NCBI RefSeq assembly: GCF_900299525.1
Contig: NZ_OMKA01000032.1
Coordinates: 20,243 to 84,242, forward strand
Length of the DNA: 64,000 bases
Direction of reading: 5' to 3'
Origin: Aquimarina sp. Aq78
GTDB taxonomy: Bacteria > Bacteroidota > Bacteroidia > Flavobacteriales > Flavobacteriaceae
Positions 18,167 through 27,701 of the stretch are shown piece by piece. The notes under the pieces are model-generated. The model made no database searches, was not told the origin of the DNA, and was given only the letters and a program-made list of their open reading frames with translations. Position numbers and translations under genes: made by a program. Numbering within the stretch: position 1 is the first letter of the stretch; every line of letters begins with the position of its first letter.

Positions 18167-18823
18167 TTAACCTTTATCTCTTGATCTTTTCTTCCCGATT
18201 AGTAGTGTATTGGCTCCTTGAACCTGATTGTGTTGTGAAAATTCGATATCGGGTTTAACTATGGATTTAAGAGATTCGATTTTGATGTTTTCTTTCAAAT
18301 TAATTCCGGCATTAAACACGATTTGTCCATCAGGTTTTAATAAAGGAATGAGGTTTTTCCAGAATTGACTTTCATAAAACTTTTCAGGAACTTGATTATC
18401 GATAAAAATATCGATGATTATAATTTCAAATTGCGATACACAATGATCGACATAGAAAAAAGCATCTTCACAATTGATTTCGAGATTGTGATTACCGGTT
18501 ATATTAAATTCGTTTTTAGCGATTTCAATAACCATTTCATCAATTTCTACAGCCGTAATTTTTCCGTGATGATCAAATGTATTCCTAAGGGTTTCTATTA
18601 TACTCCCACCCCCAAGTCCTAGTAAAAGAGTTTCACTATTGGTAGAAATATCTATTTGCGAAAGTCCGTAGCTAAGTAATTTTTGTAACGATCCGTAGGA
18701 GTAATTTGCATTTTGACTATCCAGTACTTTTTTACCGTTCATCCATGTGAGTTCTAATGTTCCGTTAATTTTTGAAGGAATTTCTTTGGTAAATGGCCAT
18801 AGATAACTTAATAATCTCTTCAT
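18167..18823 (-). CDS. Spermidine synthase-like SAM-binding protein
   Basis: 218 residues with a Rossmann-type SAM/dcSAM fold: LLGLGGGSIIETLR (glycine-rich loop), AVEIDEMVIEIAKNEF (acidic residue for the cofactor), INCEDAFFYV, and IIIDIFIDNQVPE. This order matches the spermidine-synthase superfamily, but the protein is shorter than SpeE (about 280) and lacks a full N-terminal beta-domain. It could therefore be a generic methyltransferase rather than an aminopropyltransferase. The short gap to the GlcG-like gene (57 bp) allows co-transcription. Confidence 0.7.
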   Translation of the reverse strand: MKRLLSYLWPFTKEIPSKINGTLELTWMNGKKVLDSQNANYSYGSLQKLLSYGLSQIDISTNSETLLLGLGGGSIIETLRNTFDHHGKITAVEIDEMVIEIAKNEFNITGNHNLEINCEDAFFYVDHCVSQFEIIIIDIFIDNQVPEKFYESQFWKNLIPLLKPDGQIVFNAGINLKENIKIESLKSIVKPDIEFSQHNQVQGANTLLIGKKRSRDKG

Positions 18824-18880
18824 GTACTTTTGCGCAAAAAAATGGATTGTTTAATTTTCTTATAGGTGGTAGTATTTTAA

Positions 18881-19291
18881 TTAGGCATACGTACTTAATG
18901 CTGTAGTGCCAGCTTCGGCTACGGCATGATCGTTTTCTATGCTGCTACCACTTACTCCAATAGCTCCTATTATATCTCCCGAATTGTTTTTAATAGGAAC
19001 ACCACCAGGAAAAGTAATTAATCCGCCATTAGAATGTTCTATATTGTATAGAGGGCCTCCTGGTTGCGAAAGCTCTCCAATAACACCAGTGTTTTTACCA
19101 AAAAGACAGGCAGTTCTCGCTTTCTTAATTGAAATATCTGTAGAGCCTAACCATGCTTGATCCATACGAGCGAAGGCAATAAGATTTGCCCCAGAATCTA
19201 CTATTGCGATATTCATTTGTGTCTGTATAGCTATTGCTTTTTCTTTTGCAGCGACAATAATTTTTTCGGCTTGTTCTAGAGTAATATTCAT
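18881..19291 (-). CDS. GlcG/HbpS-family protein
   Basis: About 136 residues from the ATG at 19291 (MNITLEQAEKIIVAAK). An in-frame ATG 30 bp upstream adds NHNFTNKK and seems less likely. Family signatures are NIAIVDSGANLIAFARMD, a GGVPI loop, and the C-terminal GAIGVSGSSIENDHAVAEAG. GlcG-like proteins accompany glycolate genes or, as HbpS, bind heme extracellularly. Neither context is present and no signal peptide is seen. Function unassigned beyond family. Confidence 0.82.
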   Translation of the reverse strand: MNITLEQAEKIIVAAKEKAIAIQTQMNIAIVDSGANLIAFARMDQAWLGSTDISIKKARTACLFGKNTGVIGELSQPGGPLYNIEHSNGGLITFPGGVPIKNNSGDIIGAIGVSGSSIENDHAVAEAGTTALSTYA

Positions 19292-19417
19292 TATTTTTTT
19301 GTTTGTAAAATTGTGATTCAAAAGTAACGTTAACTATTTAATTTCATGATGTTTTTAACACAGATCAATAAACTTTATAATTTTAGAAAGAAGAGGTTAT
19401 TATACTTAATTCAATTA

Positions 19418-20656
19418 CTATTGATTAAAAGTCTTACTCAATAAATTTCTGCTTTTACTCCATGAAGTATAACGATATTCTCTATTTTTTGAAGCGCTTT
19501 CTCTGTTTTTTAAGCTTAAGTGTGTTTTGTCTACCTGTTTACTTCGGTACCCCAAAAGATGAAAGAACTGTTTTGTGAAAAAACGAGCAATCTTAAGATT
19601 AACTGTAAGTTCATTTTTTTTATTTGAAGCCCAATGAACACCTGGAAGAATAGTAATTATATTATCAAAATGTGTTTTACGAAGGATTGTTGACAGCTTT
19701 AAAAATATCGGATGTACACTATGAATTGCAAAAAAACCATCATTACCTTGATTTTGATATAGCGGCATAAATATTCTGCCATTTTTTGAAGCTGTTATTA
19801 TTTTTCCATTACTATGAGCAAGTTGTTCTCCTTTTTGGATATGCTGAAAATTGACAAATCCGGGTTTCATTTTAAAGACTTCGTCTTCTTTAATTTGGTA
19901 GCGCCAATAGATTTCATAAATTCCCATAGGAGCTTCTGAACCTTTAAGTAGAAGATTATAATGATAATTATAACTAATATCTGTTTTTGTGATACTATTA
20001 GCAAAAATCATAGTAAGGTAGATAAATGAAATATGATTTTGAATTGCAGCCGGATCGTCATGTTGTCCACCTTCAAAACCAAAAGACACATACCCTAATT
20101 CATTAATATAACTTAGTAATGGACCATCAAGGTATTCTTCTATACCTAATATCATAGGTATGGGATATTGCATGGTATATTTTCTATTAAGCAAGCTATC
20201 GTTTACTGTAAGAAAAGGTATCGTTTTGCTTGAAGTTGTATGAAGATCCATAAAATAAAATGGACCATTTTCAATATTAAGTATTTTTTTGATAATGTGA
20301 TAGATATCACGTTGTTGTTCTATATCGATATTTGTATCAAAATCATTGTGTTGCTTAGACAAATCTTTAACTCTATCGATGTTCCACAAACGATTTAGAT
20401 CTTCTTCTTGGTATCGCTCACCTTTTGCTAATGCAGGTAGATTGCCACTTATTGCGTAAATATTTCCCTTTATATTTATCTTCTTGTTTTTTATAACGTT
20501 TAATACCTTGTGTAGTGCAAATATTCCGGCAGGTTCATTGCCATGAATACCCGCAATAAAAATAAGAGTAGGGCCAGGTTGTGACCCTTTTATATGTCCT
20601 ATTATACGTTCAATTTCAATAGATTGATCTAGTGCTTTACTATAAACTTTTACCAT
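19418..20656 (-). CDS. AstE/aspartoacylase-like zinc deacylase
   Basis: 412 residues of the succinylglutamate desuccinylase/aspartoacylase family (M14-related). The zinc ligands are in GIHGNEPAG (His38, Glu41) and in FMDLHTTSS, with a DLNRLW segment between them. It hydrolyses N-acyl or peptide-like amide bonds. The gene starts inside the 3' end of the GCS2-CBS gene (17-bp overlap), so the two are translationally coupled. At 412 residues it is longer than typical AstE (about 320). The C-terminal 80 residues are Lys/Ser-rich and unrecognised. Substrate is probably the product of the neighbouring ligase or a related compound (inference). Confidence 0.82.
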   Translation of the reverse strand: MVKVYSKALDQSIEIERIIGHIKGSQPGPTLIFIAGIHGNEPAGIFALHKVLNVIKNKKINIKGNIYAISGNLPALAKGERYQEEDLNRLWNIDRVKDLSKQHNDFDTNIDIEQQRDIYHIIKKILNIENGPFYFMDLHTTSSKTIPFLTVNDSLLNRKYTMQYPIPMILGIEEYLDGPLLSYINELGYVSFGFEGGQHDDPAAIQNHISFIYLTMIFANSITKTDISYNYHYNLLLKGSEAPMGIYEIYWRYQIKEDEVFKMKPGFVNFQHIQKGEQLAHSNGKIITASKNGRIFMPLYQNQGNDGFFAIHSVHPIFLKLSTILRKTHFDNIITILPGVHWASNKKNELTVNLKIARFFTKQFFHLLGYRSKQVDKTHLSLKNRESASKNREYRYTSWSKSRNLLSKTFNQ

Positions 20657-22520
20657 GGTCGAATGCTATTATGTCTTTTATAGTAATAATCCCTACGAGA
20701 TCTTGTTTTTGAACCACCGGGAGACAGCCAATCTCATGTTTCTTCATTATTTGAATAGCTTTTAATATGGTAGTTTTTGGCTGAACCGTTATTACTTTTT
20801 TTATCATAATGTCGGATACAATAGAGTTTTCGTTATTTTTTTTCTGATCCTGAATATTTTTTACATGATTCCAGGTTAATAACCCGCAAAGTTTTCCCGG
20901 TTTATTTTCTACAGGAACATGATGAATATTTTTCCATTTCATTATGCTTGTAGCCAGGCTTGCCAAATCGTATTTGTCAACGGTAAACAATTTGGTAGAC
21001 ATGATATGTCCAACCAATGATGCTTCTTTGTATTTTTTTGATGGTTTAGTTTTGAGTATTGGCCATTCATGACCTGGTAATTCACTCTGCTGGTTTTGAT
21101 ATATGGTTTCGGTTAATGTTCTTAGCGCATCATCTCTTTTCATGTTTTTTTGAAATGAACGATAGCTTCTGATATTCCAGTCTGATGCTGTGATACCTTT
21201 TGCTCGTTTTTCTATGATTTGCAAAAATCGCTCTATGTCGTTAGGAGCTACATTCGCCTTTTCTAAACCAGAATGAGCTATAGGTAATAGTTCTTTTATT
21301 ACCAGATCTTGGATAGAAATAGGATTCCCCATCCAATTTAAAATGGCATCTTTTCCGCTTCGGGCTGCTTTTATAAAATTTCCTTTAGCGTCTCTAAAAT
21401 CCATGCATTTTGACATATCATCAAACTTTGATGGACGCCCAATCATCAACCCGGCCCAGAAAGCAAAATTTGCAATTTCATCAAGAGTAGTCGGTCCTGA
21501 TGGAATATAACGATTTTCGATTCTAACATGCGCTTTTCCTCCTCCAACACCATAGCAAGGACGATTCCATCGATATACAGTACCATTGTGTAAGGAAAGT
21601 GCTTGTAATTTTGGGATATTCCCTTTTTTTAATTCTGAAAGTGAATTTGCAGTTATATCACGTGATAAAACAACTTTGTGCTGTGCAATATCATTTTTAA
21701 AAATCTCTACAACAGATCCTGATGCCCATTCATTACTAAAGCTTACTCTGGCTCTACGGTCTTTTAAAGCATAAGAAGAGCTTCTGATATCCATACTCTG
21801 ACGAAACAATGCAATTCGGGTTTCACTCCATAACTCTCTTCCAAATAATAAAGGTGAATTTGTACATAGCCCAAGAACAGGGGCCGATATTGCCTGCGCC
21901 CAATTATAGCTAGAGACAAAATCCTGAGGAGGAATCTGAAGATGCATTTGGAAACTGGTATTGCAAGCTTCAAAAAGTACAGATTCATGATGTATACTCA
22001 ATTCATCCACGTTTCTAATATGAAGCTCAAAATCTGTACCTCTTTGAGTTCGCAGAATATCATTCAAAGCAGAATATCTAGGGTTAGAGGTCATATATTC
22101 TAATTCTAGATGACGTTTTCTAATAGTTGGTAAAATACCAGTAAGTACTATTTTGGTATCAAATTGAGCAGCTGTGATTTTAGCTTTGGTAAGTAATTGA
22201 TTTAATTCATTTTCAACTTTAGAAAAGCAATCTTTCTTAAGCTCTAAAGGATCCAGATTGATCTCCAGATTATATTTTGCCAATTCTGTTGTAAAATGAG
22301 CATCATTAATTGCTCTTAGAATTTCTTCTGCATTTTTTGCGGGCCTCCAATTATTATTAACGAGACAAAATTCTTGTTCTGCGCCGATACGAACAATATC
22401 TTTTTCGATTAAATCTTGCTCTATCATGATTTCCAGAGCTTTGATATCATCAAGTAAATGTTTTATAAATTCGGCTCGGTTTCTTTGATCAGTACTACTA
22501 TGAACATTGTGCTCTCCCAT
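20640..22520 (-). CDS. GCS2-type carboxylate-amine ligase fused to CBS domains
   Basis: About 626 residues from the ATG at 22520 (MGEHNVHSS). An in-frame ATG at 22568 would add 16 hydrophobic residues that do not look native. Residues about 30-440 resemble glutamate-cysteine ligase type 2 (YbdK-like): GAEQEFCLV (metal/ATP-binding acidic motif), then NLEINLDPL, and GGGKAHVRIENR. The last 140 residues hold two CBS modules (one with HVPV, the other GCLPVVQKQDLVGIITIKDII), which usually bind adenylates and would give energy-state control. It overlaps the AstE-like gene. It may make gamma-glutamyl or similar peptides. No glutathione synthetase or RimK is adjacent. Confidence 0.85.
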   Translation of the reverse strand: MGEHNVHSSTDQRNRAEFIKHLLDDIKALEIMIEQDLIEKDIVRIGAEQEFCLVNNNWRPAKNAEEILRAINDAHFTTELAKYNLEINLDPLELKKDCFSKVENELNQLLTKAKITAAQFDTKIVLTGILPTIRKRHLELEYMTSNPRYSALNDILRTQRGTDFELHIRNVDELSIHHESVLFEACNTSFQMHLQIPPQDFVSSYNWAQAISAPVLGLCTNSPLLFGRELWSETRIALFRQSMDIRSSSYALKDRRARVSFSNEWASGSVVEIFKNDIAQHKVVLSRDITANSLSELKKGNIPKLQALSLHNGTVYRWNRPCYGVGGGKAHVRIENRYIPSGPTTLDEIANFAFWAGLMIGRPSKFDDMSKCMDFRDAKGNFIKAARSGKDAILNWMGNPISIQDLVIKELLPIAHSGLEKANVAPNDIERFLQIIEKRAKGITASDWNIRSYRSFQKNMKRDDALRTLTETIYQNQQSELPGHEWPILKTKPSKKYKEASLVGHIMSTKLFTVDKYDLASLATSIMKWKNIHHVPVENKPGKLCGLLTWNHVKNIQDQKKNNENSIVSDIMIKKVITVQPKTTILKAIQIMKKHEIGCLPVVQKQDLVGIITIKDIIAFDHGKSL

Positions 22521-22750
22521 AATAATGCGTATTGTGATTATGGTGAATATTACAGATATCGTACTCACTATAATTAGTTATAAAAAGATGCCGATATGAT
22601 CTTATGATCAGCGGTGGTTTTAAAAATATTGACTTTTTTAGTTAAAAAAAATGCGATTTGTCATAGTTCTTTGTTTTTTTTACAATTAATAGTGAAGAAA
22701 TGATTCATAAAAAATAGAAGAAATATAAAAATTAAACAGGGAGAGTTTAT

Positions 22751-23605
22751 CTATATTGCATCAAACCAGATTAATGTTTTAGCCCAAAGGGTATGCTTAA
22801 ATTTCCTACTAAAAAAACCAAAATGACCTATTTTGTCTATGGGGATTTCATGGAGTTGTATCATTCTGATTTCTTTATCCGATTTTTCAAATAGTTCATG
22901 TATCCTGGTAATGGCAGGCCTTGTTCCTATAGGATCATCCTCTACACCAAGAGTTAGAAGTTTTGATGTACAGGTATTATAATAAAAGGTAATGCCAATA
23001 GCTTCCATTTGCTTTTTCATATCAGCATGCCGTCTTCTATTGTTCCATTGCTCAATTACACCTTTAGGAACATCTTCTAATAATCCTAACTTTTTTCCCG
23101 GAAAATAACCAAATAGATTTGTAATCATAGGAAAAATAATATGCCATAAAAAGTAGATTTTAGTTCTTTGATTCTTAGACCAGTCCTTATAATATGCTGT
23201 TTGCGCACCAATATTAATAATTCCACTAATTTGATCACTCCTTTCGGTCATTCCTATAATTGTCCCTCCAATGCTATGGCCAAGAGTTACTATTTTGTGA
23301 TTTGGAAACTCCTTTTTAGCATAATCAATCACTCCAGAAAAATCTTTTTGTCCCCAATCTGTAAAAGAAGCCTTAAAACCACTAAGTTTTTTTGGTCTTG
23401 AGCCTGCTATCCCTCTATAATCATAAGTAATTACCTGATATCCATTTTTTGCCATGTAAGTAGCATAGTGATGATATAATTTTTTATCTACAGCTGTAGC
23501 AGAATTTATAATCAATACTTTATTTTTATCGACGATTCCCTCACAAGGGTAAACCTTTCCTGATAAGGAATAATCATCTATGGCAGGAATGCTAATCATT
23601 TGCAA
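22751..23605 (-). CDS. Alpha/beta hydrolase (serine hydrolase)
   Basis: 284 residues with the alpha/beta-hydrolase nucleophile elbow GHSIGG (Ser111). A YDYRGIAGS motif precedes it, and a possible catalytic His lies in the C-terminal KIGHFGFF. No signal peptide. Similar 'serine aminopeptidase S33' proteins hydrolyse small esters or lipids. It lies 19 bp downstream of the M20 peptidase on the same strand, so they may form an operon. Specificity cannot be read from the sequence. Confidence 0.82.
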   Translation of the reverse strand: MQMISIPAIDDYSLSGKVYPCEGIVDKNKVLIINSATAVDKKLYHHYATYMAKNGYQVITYDYRGIAGSRPKKLSGFKASFTDWGQKDFSGVIDYAKKEFPNHKIVTLGHSIGGTIIGMTERSDQISGIINIGAQTAYYKDWSKNQRTKIYFLWHIIFPMITNLFGYFPGKKLGLLEDVPKGVIEQWNNRRRHADMKKQMEAIGITFYYNTCTSKLLTLGVEDDPIGTRPAITRIHELFEKSDKEIRMIQLHEIPIDKIGHFGFFSRKFKHTLWAKTLIWFDAI

Positions 23606-23624
23606 GAATTTTATTGATGTAATG

Positions 23625-25148
23625 TTACAGTTTTTGTGTTAATATCGCAGTAATTGTTTTAATACCTTCGATATAATTACCAAGCCTGATATTTTCATTA
23701 GGGCTATGTTGATTATTATCTTTGTTTACTGTAGGCACAATAACAGCAGGAATATTTAGGGTATTTACAAACGGTGAAATAGGAATAGAACCTCCACCAG
23801 TACGAATTTGTACAGGAACTTTACCAAAAGCTCTTGTCATTGCTTTTCTTAACCATTTTCCAATTTCAGTATTAAAATCGGTTCTAAAAGCATCGTAAGC
23901 AATTTGATAGTTAAAACGAATGATTTTTGAATATTTCATCCTCTCATCTTCAGTAGGAGTGGTATTTATAATATGATATCCCTGATCTAAAATATGTTGT
24001 TTTACCATATCAACCATATGTTGTGCATCGGTTTCTTTAACAAGTCTTATATTCATTTCTGCGATAGCACTAGAAGGTATTATTGTTCGTCTTTTAGTAC
24101 CTACCCAACCCGATTGCATTCCCAAAATACCTAAAGAAGGATATTGTATAGATTCTTGATAAGTATCTGCAATATTATCTATTGAAGCGATGCCTAGCTT
24201 TTTCCTGATTATTTTTTCGTCGTCGGGAACTTGATTTAGGATATTTTTTGTCTCTTCTGATATTTCGATTCCATCATACCAACCTGGTATAGCAACTCTT
24301 CCGTCTTCTTGCATCATCGATCCTAATAATTGAGAAAGGCGTAATGCCGGATTGGGCACATAGTTGCCATAATGACCACTATGTTGTGGTGCTCTGGGAC
24401 CAAAAACCTCGAGAGATAATGTTGTTATTCCTCTTGCACCATATGCCAGTGTCGGTTGATTAGAAATATGTCTAGGACCATCAAAAATGACTAGCATATC
24501 CGAGGCTAATTCCTTTTTGTAATCTATTACAGCTTTGGGCAATCTGGGAGAACTAATTTCTTCCTCAAAATCCATAATGACTTTAATATTGTAGTTAGGT
24601 TCATACTTAAAGTCGTTAATAATATCCATTGCTTTAAGAAACATAACAACCGGTCCTTTGGCATCAGATGTTGATCGGGCAAAAATTCTCCAGTCAGGAT
24701 TAATTTTACCATTTAATTTATCCAATGGGATAGTGTTCCATTTTTTAACATCATCTTGTTCTTTTAGTACTGCTTTATATGGGTTTTCCTGAAACCATTT
24801 GGTAGTATCAACAGGTTGTCCATCTACTTGCAGGTAAATCAATACTGTTTTTTTTGCGCCTTTATGTTGTCTACCGGCTAATAGCAAGGGAATTTTTTCT
24901 GTTGTGAGACGTTTGGATGTAAATCCACGGTCTTTAAATGCTTTTTCACACCACTTTATATTTTTTTCTATGTCTTTTGGATAATGAGCATCGTTAGGTA
25001 GGCTCAAAAGCTCAACCAATTCATTAAAAGAAGTTTTGGCATAGGTGAGTGAGAGTTTATCCAGTTCACTGTCTTGTAACTGTTGTGCAGTAGAGGAAAA
25101 GATAAAAAAAAGCAGAGTGGTTGTAATGATACATCGAGTCATAATCAT
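23625..25148 (-). CDS. Exported M20-family peptidase with one altered metal ligand
   Basis: About 507 residues from the ATG at 25148, giving a clean signal peptide (MIMTRCIITTTLLFF...STAQQ). The longer frame to 25235 adds 29 implausible residues. M20 landmarks are STSDAKGP (bridging Asp), FEEEISSP (catalytic and ligand Glu), a GARG segment, an HSGHYG lid segment, and NQHSPNE (last metal His). The first motif, normally G-H-x-D-x-Q-P, reads LQVDGQP: the His ligand is Gln. Activity may persist with altered metal use. Co-oriented with the alpha/beta hydrolase 19 bp downstream. Likely a periplasmic di- or tripeptidase. Confidence 0.85.
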   Translation of the reverse strand: MIMTRCIITTTLLFFIFSSTAQQLQDSELDKLSLTYAKTSFNELVELLSLPNDAHYPKDIEKNIKWCEKAFKDRGFTSKRLTTEKIPLLLAGRQHKGAKKTVLIYLQVDGQPVDTTKWFQENPYKAVLKEQDDVKKWNTIPLDKLNGKINPDWRIFARSTSDAKGPVVMFLKAMDIINDFKYEPNYNIKVIMDFEEEISSPRLPKAVIDYKKELASDMLVIFDGPRHISNQPTLAYGARGITTLSLEVFGPRAPQHSGHYGNYVPNPALRLSQLLGSMMQEDGRVAIPGWYDGIEISEETKNILNQVPDDEKIIRKKLGIASIDNIADTYQESIQYPSLGILGMQSGWVGTKRRTIIPSSAIAEMNIRLVKETDAQHMVDMVKQHILDQGYHIINTTPTEDERMKYSKIIRFNYQIAYDAFRTDFNTEIGKWLRKAMTRAFGKVPVQIRTGGGSIPISPFVNTLNIPAVIVPTVNKDNNQHSPNENIRLGNYIEGIKTITAILTQKL

Positions 25149-25273
25149 ATGTGTTGAAGAATTAGATGTTACCGGTAATTGTAAATGTATATAAAAGATT
25201 AGAATAGCTATTTTTATTTTAAATAACCTTAACAAGTTTTCTTATATTGGATTCAAATTAAACCATTTAGGCT

Positions 25274-26209
25274 ATGCATACTCATAAGTTAATCCTGATT
25301 TCTTCTTTAATACTAGTGTTGTGTTTCTCTTGTAAAAAACAAAAAACAACTGATGTAATAAAAGAGGAAGAAAAGTCTTCTGTAGAACGAGTAGATAAAA
25401 AAGATGCAATTACATCGCTTTCGCAAAAAATGAGCAATCAATATGAAAAAGCAAAACAGGATTTCCTGGCAGATTCGGATAATATAGATAATATTATCTG
25501 GTATGGAAGAAGAACTGCATATTTAGGGAAGTATAAAGAAGCCATAGAAATTTATTCTAATGGAATTAAAAAGCACCCTAACGAGGCTCGGTTATACAGA
25601 CATAGAGGACATCGTTATGTTTCAATACGAGAATTTGATAAAGCAATACATGATTTGGAGTTTGCAACGACATTGATAGAAGGAAAGGAAAACAATATTG
25701 AACCTGATGGATTACCTAATGCAATGAATATTCCTGTAAGTAGCTTGCATGGAAACATATGGTATCACCTGGGCTTAGCATATTATTTAAAAAATGATAT
25801 GAAAAAAGCGCATCAGGCTTATCTTAATTGTAGAAATTTAAGATCTAATGATGATAATACAGTCTCGAGTACAAACTGGCTATACATGATTCAAAGAAGA
25901 ATGGGGAATGAAGATCTTGCGAGGGAGTTATTAGATTCGATAACGAATAATATGACGATTATCGAGAATACAAGTTATTATAATCTTTGTAGATTTTATA
26001 AAGGGAAGATCACAATCGATTCGTTACAAATAGGAAAAGATGCGCCTCAGGATGATGCAACTCGGTATGGGATTGCCAATTGGTTTTTTTATAATGGGAA
26101 CAAAGAGAAAGCAAGAGTAATCTTGCAGGAAATTCTGGAAGGTAAATCACGAAGCTCTTTTGGATATATCGCAGCAGAATCTGATTTTTCCAGGTATTTT
26201 GGAGAGTAA
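25274..26209 (+). CDS. TPR-repeat lipoprotein
   Basis: 311 residues. Signal with LVLCFSC gives lipid-Cys20. A charged linker (about 21-65) is followed by TPR-like helices, including NIIWYGRRTAYLGKYKEAIEI, ARLYRHRGHRYVSIREFDKAI and IWYHLGLAYYLKNDMKKAHQAY. It is probably a periplasmic scaffold or enzyme partner of unknown role. The start lies 125 bp from the divergent M20 gene. It ends at a strong shared terminator. Confidence 0.82.
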   Translation: MHTHKLILISSLILVLCFSCKKQKTTDVIKEEEKSSVERVDKKDAITSLSQKMSNQYEKAKQDFLADSDNIDNIIWYGRRTAYLGKYKEAIEIYSNGIKKHPNEARLYRHRGHRYVSIREFDKAIHDLEFATTLIEGKENNIEPDGLPNAMNIPVSSLHGNIWYHLGLAYYLKNDMKKAHQAYLNCRNLRSNDDNTVSSTNWLYMIQRRMGNEDLARELLDSITNNMTIIENTSYYNLCRFYKGKITIDSLQIGKDAPQDDATRYGIANWFFYNGNKEKARVILQEILEGKSRSSFGYIAAESDFSRYFGE

Positions 26210-26260
26210 GTTTTACTTTTTTAAGAAGCTAAGAAGCTATTTCTGATACTCATTAAAAAT

Positions 26261-26294
26261 AAAAATCCAATCCTATTAATAGGATTGGATTTTT
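26261..26294. terminator. Bidirectional terminator between TPR lipoprotein and dnaN
   Basis: AAAAATCCAATCCTA (26261-26275) and TAGGATTGGATTTTT (26280-26294) are perfect inverted repeats around TTAA, giving a 15-bp stem with A-run and T-run on either side. It serves both convergent genes. Confidence 0.9.
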
Positions 26295-26317
26295 AAATAT
26301 AAGTAATTTTTATGATC

Positions 26318-27436
26318 TTAATTATTCAACATCACAGGCATTACCAGCATGGTCACGTGCTCTCCTTCGTCTAATCCATCGATTGGAGTAAGAATCCCTG
26401 CTCTATTAGGTAATGACATTTCCAGTTGTACTTCATCTGCATTAAGATTATTAAGCATTTCACTTAAAAAGCGAGAGTTAAAACCAATTTGCATATCATC
26501 ACCTTGGTAATCACATGTTAAACGTTCTTCAGCTTTGTTAGAATAATCGATATCTTCTGCAGATATATTTAATTCTGCTCCGGCAATCTTTAATCTAATC
26601 TGGTGTGTTGTTTTATTAGAGAAAATAGAAACCCTACGAACAGAATTTAAAAACTGTGTACGGGCTATAGTTAATTTATTAGGATTCTCTTTTGGTATTA
26701 CCGCTTCATAATTAGGGTATTTACCATCAATTAACCTACAGATTAATTGTGTTTCATCAAAAGAGAATTTTGCATTAGATTCATTGTATTCGATCAGTAC
26801 TTCACTATCACTACCTGCCAAAATCCCTTTAAGTAAGTTCAATGGTTTTTTAGGCATAATAAACTCTGCGGCTTGAGAAGCTTTGATATCTTCTCTAGTA
26901 TATTTAACCAATTTATGGGCATCGGTAGCAACAAAAGTTAAACCTTCTGTAGAGAATTGAAAAAACACACCACTCATTACTGGTCTTAAATCATCATTAC
27001 CAGTTGCAAAAATAGTTTTGCTTACTGCTGTGGCTAGAATATCTCCAAGTAAATTTGTAGAACTGGGATCTTCTAATTCTACTGCTTTGGGAAACTCCTC
27101 ACCGTTAGCATAAGCCAAGGCATATTTACCATGATTAGAACTTATCTCTATTGTATTATTATCTGCAGCGACAAAAGTTAAAGGTTGCTCAGGAAAAGTT
27201 TTAAGGGTTTCTAACAATAATTTAGCTGGTACTGCAATAGTTCCCTGATCAGAAGATTCTACTTCTAATTTTGCAGACATGGTGGTCTCTAAATCAGAGG
27301 CAGATACAGTTAATGCATTATTGTCTAATTCGAACAAAAAGTTATCTAAAATTGGTAATGTATTGCTATTACTAATTACCCCTCCTAATACCTGTAGTTG
27401 CTTAAGTAAGTAAGAACTGGATACTATAAATTTCAT
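26318..27436 (-). CDS. dnaN: DNA polymerase III beta subunit (sliding clamp)
   Basis: 372 residues, the normal clamp length. The N-terminus MKFIVSSSYLLKQLQVLGGVISNSNTLPILDNF is typical, as are the three-domain layout, the RPVMSGVFF and DAHKLVKYTRE segments, and the C-terminal LVMPVMLNN. It makes the processivity ring for replication and mismatch repair. It is not next to dnaA or recF, common in Bacteroidetes. A perfect -7 box (27604-27611) lies 168 bp upstream, implying a long leader. Confidence 0.97.
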   Translation of the reverse strand: MKFIVSSSYLLKQLQVLGGVISNSNTLPILDNFLFELDNNALTVSASDLETTMSAKLEVESSDQGTIAVPAKLLLETLKTFPEQPLTFVAADNNTIEISSNHGKYALAYANGEEFPKAVELEDPSSTNLLGDILATAVSKTIFATGNDDLRPVMSGVFFQFSTEGLTFVATDAHKLVKYTREDIKASQAAEFIMPKKPLNLLKGILAGSDSEVLIEYNESNAKFSFDETQLICRLIDGKYPNYEAVIPKENPNKLTIARTQFLNSVRRVSIFSNKTTHQIRLKIAGAELNISAEDIDYSNKAEERLTCDYQGDDMQIGFNSRFLSEMLNNLNADEVQLEMSLPNRAGILTPIDGLDEGEHVTMLVMPVMLNN

Positions 27437-27603
27437 CTGTTTTTCTTTATTATTTTTTGGTTGTCAGAATTTGTGCTGATACAGATCAGTATGGAATTTG
27501 CCAATAATCATTTCAACCGATCTACCGTGAGGTAGGTAAGAATCAATGTAGTTGCCATGGCTCATTTCATATATATGTGTGACTAATTACGTACAGTTTT
27601 ACG

Positions 27604-27611
27604 CAAATATA
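27604..27611 (-). promoter_or_regulatory. Putative -7 box upstream of dnaN
   Basis: Read on the minus strand TATATTTG matches TAnnTTTG. No TTG is present at the -33 distance. The 265-bp gap 27437-27701 otherwise shows only a short TACC/GGTA hairpin near 27523. Confidence 0.35.
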
Positions 27612-27701
27612 ATCGTAATCTGTTTGGGATTTGGTATTGAGAAAACCATAGTTATTAACAAACCAAAGGGAGTTATTGACTATTTTATGAATTCGGAATA
27701 A

